Assembly: GCF_015767245.1 (NCBI RefSeq)
Contig: NZ_JADOTV010000013.1
Span: 1-64,000, forward strand
Direction: 5' to 3'
Length of the DNA: 64,000 nt
DNA from: Aureivirga sp. CE67
GTDB lineage: Bacteria > Bacteroidota > Bacteroidia > Flavobacteriales > Flavobacteriaceae
Position 1 is the first letter of the stretch. Each line of letters begins with the position of its first letter. The notes beneath the pieces were generated by a model that had not been told where the DNA came from, did not search any database, and saw only the letters and a list, made by a program, of their open reading frames with translations. The position numbers and the translations under genes were made by a program. This document shows, in pieces, positions 55,259-63,770 of the stretch.

Positions 55259-55549
55259 GTTTTTTTTAACGAATATTTTATTTCTAAACGCAACTATTAA
55301 AAATCATAATTACATAAAAAATAGTTTTATTTATTTTTCAAAACAAAAATAACACAAAACATAAACAAATCCTTACGGGTTTCCGTATTTATCTAGAAAA
55401 AAGAAAGCTACTAGAAATATTTTAACAAAGACAATTAGAATATGATAAAAGAAAGTATTTTTTATCTATATTTAATAAACTAAAAACCAATTAATTAACA
55501 ATAAAAATAAAAAGATTAATGCAATTATTTAGTATACATATATTTTCAA
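55259..55549. other. Intergenic AT-rich region upstream of hsdR
   Basis: No gene is visible in these 291 bases. They contain the palindrome at 55374 and run into the 21-bp array. The promoter of the defence operon is probably here, though no clear -33/-7 pair was seen. Confidence 0.4.
55374..55387. promoter_or_regulatory. Palindrome TACGG-GTTT-CCGTA
   Basis: Perfect five-base half-sites around a four-base spacer, 116 bases upstream of hsdR, in otherwise AT-rich DNA. It could be an operator for the defence operon. A half-site TTTCCGTATTT recurs at 57360-57370 before the TPR gene. Confidence 0.35.
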
Positions 55550-55790
55550 TACAAAGACAGTTGTATTTATCACTCAGTCACCTGTTTTCAACACTCAGAC
55601 AGATGCATTTACCACTCAGTCACTTGTTTTCAACACTCAGACAGTTGCATTTATCACTCAGACACCTGTTTTCAACACTCAGACAGTTGCATTTACCACT
55701 CAGACACCTGTTTTCAACACTTAGACAGCTGCATTTATCACTCAGTCACCTGTTTTCAACACTCAGACAGTTGCATTTATCACTCAGACA
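55550..55790. repeat. Twelve-unit array of CACTCAGACA-type decamers at exact 21-bp spacing
   Basis: CACTCAGACA (or CACTCAGTCA, one CACTTAGACA) begins at 55571 and every 21 bases to 55781, eleven clear copies. A degenerate TACAAAGACA sits at 55550. Spacers alternate GTTGCATTTAT and CCTGTTTTCAA, making six 42-base units. Twenty-one bases is two DNA turns, so all units face the same side of the helix, as in iteron-like protein-binding arrays. Confidence 0.9.
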
Positions 55791-55804
55791 TTTAAAACAA
55801 AGCC

Positions 55805-55898
55805 GGTGCCTGAGGCTCTCGAAGGACGGTGCCTGAGGTTCTCGAAGGACGATGCCTGAGGCTCTCGAAGGTCGGTGCCTGAGCGGAGTCGAAGGCAC
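55805..55898. repeat. Four-copy 23-bp GC-rich tandem repeat
   Basis: Units GGTGCCTGAGGCTCTCGAAG start at 55805, 55828, 55851 and 55874. The last has GAGCGGAGTCGAAGG in place of GAGGCTCTCGAAGG. The block is far richer in G and C than its surroundings. The TGAGCGGAGTCGAAGG form is a common Bacteroidota intergenic repeat. Confidence 0.85.
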
Positions 55899-55931
55899 AA
55901 CAATCAAGAAAAATTTAAAAATTAATATATT

Positions 55932-56591
55932 ATGAACACAAGAAGAACGCTTACAGAAGCACAAACTCTAGAATTTTACAAAGCAGCACTAGAAAACGCA
56001 GAAACACAAACAGAAATTGCAGCAATCTTGGCAGAATACGGATATGACAGTACCGTAATCGAAGAAGGAAAGGCAATCCTAACACAAACAGAAGAAGCTT
56101 TTCGTTTCAATAAAAAAGAAGACACCGAAACTTCACAAGCTTACAGGGCCTACACAGAAGCAAAAGAAAGACTAGAAGAAACATTCAGCGCACATCGTAA
56201 AAAAGCAAAAGTAGTATTCCGCAAAGAACCAGGAATCCTTAGCGATTTAGAAATTATCGGAATCATCCCGAAAGCCTACACCAACTGGATGGAGAAAGTA
56301 AAACTTTTCTACACAACACTAAATGACACTCCTGAAATCGCAACAAAATTAGTTAGACTAAAAATTACAGCAGAAGACATTACAGCTGCCATAGCACTAA
56401 TTCAAGAAGTAGAAAGTGCTAAAACGCTACACTTAAAAGAAAAAGGAGAATCTCAAGACGCTACCAAACAAAAAAACAAAGCCTTCGAAATAGCAGACGA
56501 CTGGATGAGCGAATTCTTCGCCGTAGCAAGAATCGGCCTAGAAGACCGCCCTCAACTAATGGAATCTCTAGGAAAAATAGTTTTGAGTTAA
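55932..56591 (+). CDS. Helical hypothetical protein downstream of repeat arrays
   Basis: The 219-residue protein is predicted mostly helical and acidic, with many Glu/Ala/Lys: EAQTLEFYKAALENAETQT, EEAFRFNKKEDTETSQAYR, and a C-terminal DWMSEFFAVARIGLEDRP. It has no Cys, signal peptide or membrane segment. I do not recognise the family. It directly follows the two tandem repeat arrays, 33 bases after the second. The arrays could be its regulatory region or a site where its product binds. Codon use is richer in G and C than in the defence genes. Confidence 0.6.
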   Translation: MNTRRTLTEAQTLEFYKAALENAETQTEIAAILAEYGYDSTVIEEGKAILTQTEEAFRFNKKEDTETSQAYRAYTEAKERLEETFSAHRKKAKVVFRKEPGILSDLEIIGIIPKAYTNWMEKVKLFYTTLNDTPEIATKLVRLKITAEDITAAIALIQEVESAKTLHLKEKGESQDATKQKNKAFEIADDWMSEFFAVARIGLEDRPQLMESLGKIVLS

Positions 56592-56666
56592 AAATATAAT
56601 TGACCACTTCTAGCTTCTACTTTTTAGGAATATACAAAAGTGATTATAAGCAGTAATAAATAACAA

Positions 56667-56773
56667 CCACCCCTAACCCCTCCTTTTTTAAGGAGGGGAA
56701 CATATATAAAAACTTCTTTTCTCGAAAAGAAGAAGAAAAACTCCCCTCCTTTTGAAGGAGGGGTTGGGGGTGG
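56667..56773. repeat. Inverted-repeat element, copy 1 (upstream of DUF559 gene)
   Basis: CCACCCCTAACCCCTCC (56667-56683) is inverted at 56757-56773 with one mismatch. Inside are three hairpins: CCCCTCC/GGAGGGG at each end and CTTCTTTTC/AAAAGAAG in the centre. It is 107 bases long and nearly identical to copy 2 at 57214. Confidence 0.85.
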
Positions 56774-56789
56774 TAAAAAAACACCAACT

Positions 56790-57185
56790 ATGATATATCT
56801 AAAAATCTTCAACAAAAAAGGATTAATAAAACACCGCAAAGAATTAAGAAACAACGCCACTCCAGCAGAATCTCATCTTTGGAAGTTTTTACAAAAAAGA
56901 AAACTAAGCGGTTACAAATTCCGAAGACAACATAGTATTTTCAATTTCATAGTAGATTTTTACTGCCCAGAAAAAAAATTAGCAATCGAATTAGATGGTG
57001 CACATCACTACACTCAAGAAGGCATCGAAAAAGATAAAGAAAGAGATAAAACCCTAAAACAACTCAACATAAGAACTATCCGTTTTGAAAATAAAATAGT
57101 TTTAAATAATACTGAAGAAGTGCTAGATAAAATATTGGAGGAATTGGAAAATAACCACCTAACCCCACATTTTAAAAAATATTGA
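56790..57185 (+). CDS. DUF559 protein, Vsr-like PD-(D/E)XK nuclease
   Basis: The 131-residue protein matches DUF559: LRNNATPAESHLWKFLQ, GYKFRRQHSIFNFIVDFYC, KKLAIELDGAHHY and IRTIRFENKIVLNN. Asp56, Glu67 and Asp69 fit the very-short-patch-repair-type nuclease active site. The gene lies 16 bases after one inverted-repeat element and 28 before another, so it appears as a cassette. Its last codons (NHLTPHF) come from a CACCTAACCCCAC stretch, a degenerate half of the same repeat. The function is unknown; nicking or repair at the repeats is a hypothesis. Confidence 0.85.
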   Translation: MIYLKIFNKKGLIKHRKELRNNATPAESHLWKFLQKRKLSGYKFRRQHSIFNFIVDFYCPEKKLAIELDGAHHYTQEGIEKDKERDKTLKQLNIRTIRFENKIVLNNTEEVLDKILEELENNHLTPHFKKY

Positions 57186-57213
57186 AATAATTATTAGCAA
57201 TAATCATAAACAA

Positions 57214-57322
57214 CCACCCCTAACCCCTCCTTTTTTAAGGAGGGGAAACTAATATATAAAAACTTCTTTTCTTGAAAGGAAGAAAAAAACTCCCCTCCTT
57301 TTGAAGGAGGGGTTGGGGGTGG
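57214..57322. repeat. Inverted-repeat element, copy 2 (downstream of DUF559 gene)
   Basis: CCACCCCTAACCCCTCC (57214-57230) is inverted at 57306-57322. It has the same three-hairpin organisation as copy 1 and, by eye, over 90% identity, in the same orientation. Confidence 0.85.
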
Positions 57323-57397
57323 TTCACCCCTGAAAACCGTGAAAAAAAATCAAACAAAATTTCCGTATTTGCAGAAGATTTAAAACAATTATGAAAT

Positions 57398-60300
57398 ATG
57401 GAAACTCCAAAGCACTTAGTAAATATCTTCAACACAGCATTTCGATTAATAAACAGTAAAAATTTAGAATTAGAAATCATCGACTTCTATCACGAATTTC
57501 TGAAACATCCAGAAAAAATAATGGATTATGATTATTTTGCGGTAGCGAATGAAAACATCGAAAATGCTATTGAAATCTTGTCACTTTTCACAAAAGAACA
57601 AGAAGAGAATGCTTTGGCGAATTGGCTTTTAGGAGTAGCCTATTTTAGATTGTACAAATTTGATCAATCAATTATTTATTTTCAAAAAGCGCAAAGTCTT
57701 GAAGACAAAAATGTGTATTTCGCTTTTTTCAATGCGATGAATTTTACGGAATTAAATGAAATTGAAAAATCGAATCTGATTCTTGAAACTTTAAATCAAA
57801 ATAAACTATTGAGTCCTCACTTTAAACAAAAAATTGCTATCGAGAGAGGATATAATTATTATCGATTAAAAGATGCTCAAAAATCTGTAGAAATCTTGGA
57901 AGCTGCAGTAAATTTGAATCCTGAAAACTCGGAATTATATGAGAATATTGCAGAAGGATATATAAGTTTTAATAAAGAGAAGGCATTATTAAATTATAGC
58001 AAAGCAATCCGTTTTGATGAAAACAGAGTGCATTCTATTTACATGAAAGGAGAACTTTTGAAACAATATAATTCTATCGAGGAAGCGCTTTCTTGTTTTG
58101 AAAAAGTATATAGTTTGAATCCTGATTATTTAGAAATTTTCTTCCAACTTGGTTTTTGTAATTTGCGACTTGGAAACCATCAAGCTGGGATTAATTATTT
58201 TAAACAAGAACTGAAAAAAAATCCTTCTAATTTATTTACACATTACCAAATTGGAATTTGTTATTTAGGTTTAAAAAATTATGATAAAACATTAGAAGTT
58301 GGAGATTTCCTTTCAAAAGTAGATGCTAATTTTATTTATGCTTATAAATTAAAATCTAAAGTTTATCAAGAGTTAGAGCAATTTCAGAAAATAATAGAAG
58401 AAAATACAAAGATTTTAGATATTGCAGAAAATGATTTGGAAGCGCTTTTAGTTAGAGGAAATGCCTATTTTGATTCTAAAATGTATGAGGAAGCTTCGGA
58501 CAATTTTAAACATATTTTACAAATCGATATGCGTAGTTATTTTGCAATCGATGCGATGTTTGGAATTGGACAAGTTTTGGAAAAATATAACGATTTCGAA
58601 AATGCTTTGGTGACTTACAGTGAAATCACAAGAATTACTCTGAATCATTATAATGCTTTTTATCGAAAAGGATATTGTGAATTTCAACTGAATAAATTAG
58701 AAGATGCTCTGAAAACTTTTAATACAGTAATGGAAATTAATCCAAACTTTGGAGCTGTATATTTAGAAAGAGGTTTGGTATATCGTGAACTTGGAAATTT
58801 TGAAAAAGCTATGGAAGATTTAGAGATTTATACTACAAATTATCCAGAAAATGTTGAAACTAATTTATTATTAGGGAATTTGTATTATGACAGTAAACAA
58901 CTTGAAAAAACGGTTTCTTTTTATACGGAAAAAATCAAAGCATATCCTAAAGAGTTAGAATACTATTTTCATAGAGGAACCGCTTATCACCTACTTCAAA
59001 AATTTGATTTGGAAACGCAAGATTATGAATTTATTCTTTCTGAAAATGAAAATCATTTTGCTGCGCTGAACAATCTTGCTCTTTTGAAAACCAAAGAAAA
59101 TGATATCGACGGCGCTTTAGAATTGTATTTGAAATGTTATGAAATTAATGACGACAATGAAGCTACAAATTTTAATCTTGGAGGAATTTATGACACAAAA
59201 AAAGATTATCAAAAAGCAATTCATTTTTATTCAAAAGCAATCGAAATAAATCCAAAAGAAGAATTTCTACTTAAAAGAGCAGAAGTTTATAAAAAAGTGG
59301 AAGAAAAAGAACTTTTACTAGCAGATTATGATCGACTGATTGATGAATATTTTTCTACGAAGGCAGTGTACGAAAAAATAATTTATTTTATCAATAAAAA
59401 GATGAGAAAGGAAGGTTTGGAACTTTTTGATAGAGCAGCAAAAGCAAACAAACTGACAGATGAAATCATCAATCTAAAAATTGTTATTCTTAATAAAACA
59501 AAGGATTATCCTGAGATTTTAAAAACATTAGATTTTGGTTTAAATCTATTTCCGAAAAGTAAACTTTTATATTTCAGTAAAGGTTTTATTTTAAACGAAA
59601 TTCAAAACAAAGACGAAGCTATCGAAGCTTATGAAAACGCAATTTATTTAGGAGACACCAAGGATAGTCCAATTTATTTACTTCGAATATTTTTGGAATT
59701 GGAAGATTATCATGCTGCTTTGGAACTTAGCTCAAATATAATCGAAAAAGATAATCTACAGGACGGCTGCGAGGAAATAAATGTGATTCATGCGATTGCA
59801 AATTTTAAATTATTCAATATTGATTTGGCTAAAAAGAAGTTTGAGCATATTGCAACAAGTACTCCTATTCATGTAGAACCAGAATTTTATTTAGCTTTTA
59901 TAAAAGAAATCGAAGAAGATAATTTTAAAAAAGTAGAAAAATTCAAGAAGTTAGAAAAAGCTTTGAAACCAGTTTTTAAATTATCTCAGACAAACAAAAA
60001 AGCTGCAAAAGAAGAACTGATGAATATTATGAATAATGATTTAATTTTTCATGATATCTTATTTATTCTTGATGCAGTTTTGGAATATAAAATCTCTGAA
60101 AATTATCAAACGGCAGATGATAAAATCACAAAAGCTGTTAAATATTTTTCTCAAAACGACACACTGAAATTTATTCGTGGAGTTGTATATCGAAAATGCA
60201 GCATGAAATATTATGAATATTCAAATAATTGGATTTTAGATATGAGGAACCTTCCAAAATCTAGACTTGCAAATGCTTATATTGCTTTAAATTATTTTGA

Positions 60301-60619
60301 TTTAAAAGACTATGATAAAGCAATTGAACATTTTAAAATTGCGGAAGAAATCAGGGAAATTTTCCCGAATGAAAAACTTTGTCTAGCAAAAGCTTATCTA
60401 AATAGATCAAATGTTGCCTATGCTATTCCTGTTTTAAATGATTTGATAGAGAATAATGAAAAATCTAGTGTTGCAATTATTGGTGAAGCTTATTACTTAA
60501 GAGGAAAACACCGCTTAGAAATGAATCATATAGAAGCTGGTGTAAACGATTTAAAAAATGCAAAAACTTTCAATTTTCAAGTAGAAGAAATTGATGAAAT
60601 GATTACGAAAATGAACTAA
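57398..60619 (+). CDS. Large tetratricopeptide-repeat protein
   Basis: The 1073-residue protein is built of about 20 or more TPRs (for example ALANWLLGVAYFRLYKFDQS, and the consensus NxxxY-x-x-A-x-x-Y at 34-residue intervals). There is no signal peptide or membrane segment, so it probably acts as a cytoplasmic scaffold. It follows the second inverted-repeat element by 75 bases. A specific partner is not evident. A short non-repeat stretch lies near 840-930, rich in Lys/Glu. Confidence 0.85.
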   Translation: METPKHLVNIFNTAFRLINSKNLELEIIDFYHEFLKHPEKIMDYDYFAVANENIENAIEILSLFTKEQEENALANWLLGVAYFRLYKFDQSIIYFQKAQSLEDKNVYFAFFNAMNFTELNEIEKSNLILETLNQNKLLSPHFKQKIAIERGYNYYRLKDAQKSVEILEAAVNLNPENSELYENIAEGYISFNKEKALLNYSKAIRFDENRVHSIYMKGELLKQYNSIEEALSCFEKVYSLNPDYLEIFFQLGFCNLRLGNHQAGINYFKQELKKNPSNLFTHYQIGICYLGLKNYDKTLEVGDFLSKVDANFIYAYKLKSKVYQELEQFQKIIEENTKILDIAENDLEALLVRGNAYFDSKMYEEASDNFKHILQIDMRSYFAIDAMFGIGQVLEKYNDFENALVTYSEITRITLNHYNAFYRKGYCEFQLNKLEDALKTFNTVMEINPNFGAVYLERGLVYRELGNFEKAMEDLEIYTTNYPENVETNLLLGNLYYDSKQLEKTVSFYTEKIKAYPKELEYYFHRGTAYHLLQKFDLETQDYEFILSENENHFAALNNLALLKTKENDIDGALELYLKCYEINDDNEATNFNLGGIYDTKKDYQKAIHFYSKAIEINPKEEFLLKRAEVYKKVEEKELLLADYDRLIDEYFSTKAVYEKIIYFINKKMRKEGLELFDRAAKANKLTDEIINLKIVILNKTKDYPEILKTLDFGLNLFPKSKLLYFSKGFILNEIQNKDEAIEAYENAIYLGDTKDSPIYLLRIFLELEDYHAALELSSNIIEKDNLQDGCEEINVIHAIANFKLFNIDLAKKKFEHIATSTPIHVEPEFYLAFIKEIEEDNFKKVEKFKKLEKALKPVFKLSQTNKKAAKEELMNIMNNDLIFHDILFILDAVLEYKISENYQTADDKITKAVKYFSQNDTLKFIRGVVYRKCSMKYYEYSNNWILDMRNLPKSRLANAYIALNYFDLKDYDKAIEHFKIAEEIREIFPNEKLCLAKAYLNRSNVAYAIPVLNDLIENNEKSSVAIIGEAYYLRGKHRLEMNHIEAGVNDLKNAKTFNFQVEEIDEMITKMN

Positions 60620-60645
60620 TTTTTAATTGAATCCTATAATATCTA

Positions 60646-60675
60646 AAAAGCCTAATCAAATTTGATTAGGCTTTT
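60646..60675. terminator. Bidirectional terminator, perfect 30-bp palindrome
   Basis: AAAAGCCTAATCAAA immediately inverted as TTTGATTAGGCTTTT separates the convergent TPR and lipoprotein genes. Confidence 0.85.
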
Positions 60676-60683
60676 ACTTTAGA

Positions 60684-60866
60684 TTATTTGTTATCCTCAG
60701 AACTCGAAGTTTCTACTTCTTTAATCTCTACCTTTTTAGAATGATCACATCTCTTTTCTTTGTGCTCTTCTTTACATTCTTTTGTACATGATTGCTTTTG
60801 CGCCCCACAAGAAGCAAGTGTAAGTGCGAATATAGCCATTACACTGAAAATTTTAAGTTTACCCAT
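60684..60866 (-). CDS. Small Cys-rich lipoprotein
   Basis: The 60-residue product has a lipoprotein signal (FSVMAIFALTLASC, lipid Cys20) and a short mature part with three more Cys and many Lys/Glu/His (SCTKECKEEHKEKRCDHSKK). The Cys/His content suggests a possible metal-binding role. It sits between the TPR gene and the patatin gene, ending before a perfect bidirectional terminator, so it is a real, independently terminated gene. I do not recognise the family. Confidence 0.7.
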   Translation of the reverse strand: MGKLKIFSVMAIFALTLASCGAQKQSCTKECKEEHKEKRCDHSKKVEIKEVETSSSEDNK

Positions 60867-60969
60867 TTTTTTATGTTTAAAAATTTCGCAAATATCTACT
60901 ATTTCTAATTACTGTTTGTAAATAAATTGTAATTTTTTCGAAATTATTTTAATTAACCGACGCAATATT

Positions 60970-60989
60970 AATACTTTTATAAAAGTATT
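60970..60989. promoter_or_regulatory. Perfect 20-bp palindrome in divergent intergenic region
   Basis: AATACTTTTA followed directly by TAAAAGTATT lies between the lipoprotein and patatin genes, 103 bases from the first and 124 from the second. It is a candidate operator. The rest of this 247-base gap is AT-rich with no gene. Confidence 0.4.
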
Positions 60990-61113
60990 CTTCATAAAAA
61001 AACAAGCAAATATTTAAAAATCAACAGATAAACTTTATTATGTTAATATTTTATTCTTAAATTAGATTTTTAACGAAAAATACTTTTTATAAACAAAAAC
61101 TTAAAAAAATAAA

Positions 61114-62178
61114 ATGAGAAAAGTCCGTATCCTATCTATTGATGGTGGTGGAATTCGTGGAATTCTTCCTGGAGTAATTCTAACAGAGTTAGAAAAAATA
61201 ATACAAGAAAAAGCACAAGATAAAACAATTCGTATTGCTGATATGTTTGATTTCTTTGCAGGAACAAGTACTGGAGGGATTTTAACCTTAGCGTACCTAA
61301 CACCAGATTCTAGTGGAAGACCTAAATTTACAGCAGAGCAAGCTGTTAATTTATACTTTGACAGAGGTGATGAAATTTTCGATGCTTCGATTACACAAAA
61401 AATAAAAAGTTTAAACGGAATTTCTGACGAAAAATATGATGCTGCTGAACTAGAAGAAGCTCTTCATGATAACTTTGGAGAAACAAAGTTTAGTCAATTA
61501 ATAAAACCATGTGTTGTCACTTCTTACGATATCAAAAATGGAAGACCGCATTTCTTTAAACAACATAAAGCACATAATCCTATTTTTGATTTTAAAGTAA
61601 AAGATGTTGCAAGAGCTACCTCAGCTGCTCCTACTTATTTTGAAACTGCAAGAGTAAAAAATGACATCAATACTCCTTTTCCTCTTATTGATGGAGGTTT
61701 GGTTGCAAACAATCCTGCTTTAGTTTCTTATTCAGAAGCAAGAAGCATTGATTTTCCTTTTGTAAGCAAGCCAAAAGCAGAAGACATGATGATTGTTTCT
61801 ATTGGAACTGGAAGTTCTAGTAAAACTTATGAATATAAAAAAGCAAAAGACTGGGGAATGGTTGGTTGGATCAAACCAATTATAGATATCATGATGGCAG
61901 GAAGTTCGCAAACTGTAGATCATCATTTAAAACAAATCTTTGATACAGTTGAAGGACAAGAATCTTATGATTACCATAGACTAGAGCCAAAAATTGTATT
62001 GGCAGAACCAGATATGGATGATGCTTCTATCAAAAATATGAATAAGTTAAAAGAAGATGCTCTAAGTTATATTTCAAATGAAGCTATTTATGCAGAACTT
62101 CATGAAATTGCTAGAAAACTTCTAGATTATAGAGAAGAAAACGTAAACGTAGAAACTCCTTTAGCAGAACAAAACTAA
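61114..62178 (+). CDS. Patatin-like phospholipase
   Basis: The 354-residue protein has the full patatin set: oxyanion loop GGGIRG (11-16), nucleophile GTSTG (Ser52), and the dyad Asp193 in IDGGLVANNP. It hydrolyses lipid acyl chains. No signal peptide is present, so it is cytoplasmic or membrane-associated. No CD-NTase or TIR gene is adjacent, so a CBASS CapV role is not supported; a housekeeping lipase is more likely. Confidence 0.9.
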   Translation: MRKVRILSIDGGGIRGILPGVILTELEKIIQEKAQDKTIRIADMFDFFAGTSTGGILTLAYLTPDSSGRPKFTAEQAVNLYFDRGDEIFDASITQKIKSLNGISDEKYDAAELEEALHDNFGETKFSQLIKPCVVTSYDIKNGRPHFFKQHKAHNPIFDFKVKDVARATSAAPTYFETARVKNDINTPFPLIDGGLVANNPALVSYSEARSIDFPFVSKPKAEDMMIVSIGTGSSSKTYEYKKAKDWGMVGWIKPIIDIMMAGSSQTVDHHLKQIFDTVEGQESYDYHRLEPKIVLAEPDMDDASIKNMNKLKEDALSYISNEAIYAELHEIARKLLDYREENVNVETPLAEQN

Positions 62179-62182
62179 AAAC

Positions 62183-62213
62183 AAAAGCCTGATTCCAAAA
62201 GAATCAGGCTTTT
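62183..62213. terminator. Bidirectional terminator between patatin and rocD
   Basis: AAAAGCCTGATTC / GAATCAGGCTTTT stem around CAAAA, with T tracts on both sides. Confidence 0.85.
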
Positions 62214-62236
62214 TTATCTAAATAATTTATAGATTT

Positions 62237-63481
62237 TTATTTTTTCACAAACTCAGAAAAAGTTTTCTTGATAATTGCGATACAATCCATTAATTGCTCT
62301 TCATTCATTACTAATGGTGGAGCAAAACGGATAATGTTTCCGTGAGTTGGCTTAGCTAATAATCCATTCTCTTTTAATTGCATACAAAGATCCCAAGCAG
62401 TAGAACTATCTTCTGTATCGTTAACAGCAACTGCATTTAATAATCCTTTTCCTCTTACTAATGTGATAAAGTCATTTCCTTCTGCAAAATCGCTTAATTC
62501 TTTTCTGAAGATTTGTCCTAATCTTTCAGCGTTTTCAGCTAATTTTTCATTTTTCACAACTTCTAATGCAGCAATTGCAACTCTAGCAGCAACAGGATTA
62601 CCTCCGAAAGTAGATCCGTGTTGTCCTGGCTTGATTACATTCATTACATTGTCATTTGCTAATACAGCAGAAACTGGGTAAGCTCCTCCAGATAACGCTT
62701 TTCCTAAAACTAAGATATCAGGGTGAACGTCTTCGTGGTTTACAGCTAATAATTGTCCTGTTCTAGCAACTCCAGTTTGCACCTCATCTGCGATGAATAA
62801 TACATTGTGCTTCTCACAAAGAGCTTTTGCTTTTGCTAAATATCCTTCAGAAGGAACATAAACTCCTGCTTCACCTTGAATTGGCTCCACTAAGAATCCT
62901 GCAACATTTGGTGTATTTTCTAAAGCAGCCTCTAAAGCGTCTAAGTTATCATACTCCACTTTTACGAATCCTGAAGTATAAGGTCCAAAGTTCTTACGAG
63001 CTACCTCATCATTTGAGAAAGAAATAATTGTAGTAGTTCTTCCGTGGAAGTTGTTTTCACAAACGATAATGTTTGCTTCGTTTTCTTCGATTCCACGTAC
63101 TTCATAAGCCCATTTTCTACAAAGTTTAATTGCAGTTTCTACAGCTTCAGCTCCAGTGTTCATTGGAAGAACTTTATCAAATCCGAAATACTCTGTTACA
63201 TATTTCTCGTACTTTCCTAACATATCGTTGTAGAAAGCTCTAGAAGTTAATGTTAAAGTTTGGATTTGGTCAGCCATTGCTCCCACGATATCTGGGTGGC
63301 AGTGTCCTTGGTTTACTGCAGAATAAGCAGATAAGAAATCATAATATTTTTTTCCTTCTACATCCCAAACATAAACTCCTTGTCCTTTTGATAATACTAC
63401 TGGAAGTGGGTGATAATTATGTGCTCCATATTTATCTTCCAATGCGATTGCTTCAGCTGATGAAATTTTTTCTGATACCAT
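62237..63481 (-). CDS. rocD: Ornithine aminotransferase
   Basis: From the ATG at 63481 the protein has 414 residues. It shows the class III aminotransferase pattern: [43 protein letters not shown], the PLP-side [13 protein letters not shown], and the Schiff-base Lys in [14 protein letters not shown]. It transfers the delta-amino group of ornithine to 2-oxoglutarate, giving glutamate semialdehyde and glutamate. A longer frame from 63556 adds 25 residues with no family similarity. A monocistronic gene. Confidence 0.93.
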   Translation of the reverse strand: MVSEKISSAEAIALEDKYGAHNYHPLPVVLSKGQGVYVWDVEGKKYYDFLSAYSAVNQGHCHPDIVGAMADQIQTLTLTSRAFYNDMLGKYEKYVTEYFGFDKVLPMNTGAEAVETAIKLCRKWAYEVRGIEENEANIIVCENNFHGRTTTIISFSNDEVARKNFGPYTSGFVKVEYDNLDALEAALENTPNVAGFLVEPIQGEAGVYVPSEGYLAKAKALCEKHNVLFIADEVQTGVARTGQLLAVNHEDVHPDILVLGKALSGGAYPVSAVLANDNVMNVIKPGQHGSTFGGNPVAARVAIAALEVVKNEKLAENAERLGQIFRKELSDFAEGNDFITLVRGKGLLNAVAVNDTEDSSTAWDLCMQLKENGLLAKPTHGNIIRFAPPLVMNEEQLMDCIAIIKKTFSEFVKK

Positions 63482-63770
63482 CACTAAATTTTTTAAATTA
63501 TAAAAACTACAATTCCTTCTTAAAATAGGAGAGAAATCATCCTTAAGTGGCCGCAAATTACTAAAATATTTTGAGATTTTTCTTTGTAAGCCTTAAAAGA
63601 ATTTAAGTTCCACTTTTTGACAATTTTCACACCCAATTCTATTCCGTTTTTATCATTTTTTCAACTAAAAAGATTAAAATTTTATTAAAACTTATAATTC
63701 AGCTTTTCATTAAAAAAATAAAACAAGAACTTTAATTGTATTAAAAGTTTTTAACTCTAAAGTAAATATC

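Noticed and set aside
55550-55790. CRISPR array
   Set aside because: Repeat and spacer are 10 and 11 bases, spacers alternate between two fixed sequences, and no cas gene is nearby.
55519-55836. Reading frame of 105 codons across the 21-bp array
   Set aside because: Its product is only the repeat read as protein (RQLHLSLSHLFST repeated). A 21-base period keeps any frame open, and there is no leader or family match.
57235-57480. Minus-strand frame containing NHPQPLLQKEG
   Set aside because: This is the inverted-repeat element read as protein, extended into the TPR gene's opposite strand.
61114-62178. CBASS effector CapV
   Set aside because: The patatin motifs are present but no CD-NTase, Cap2 or Cap3 gene is adjacent.
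63482-63556. N-terminal extension of ornithine aminotransferase
   Set aside because: The 25 added residues have no family similarity, and the ATG at 63481 gives the usual length.
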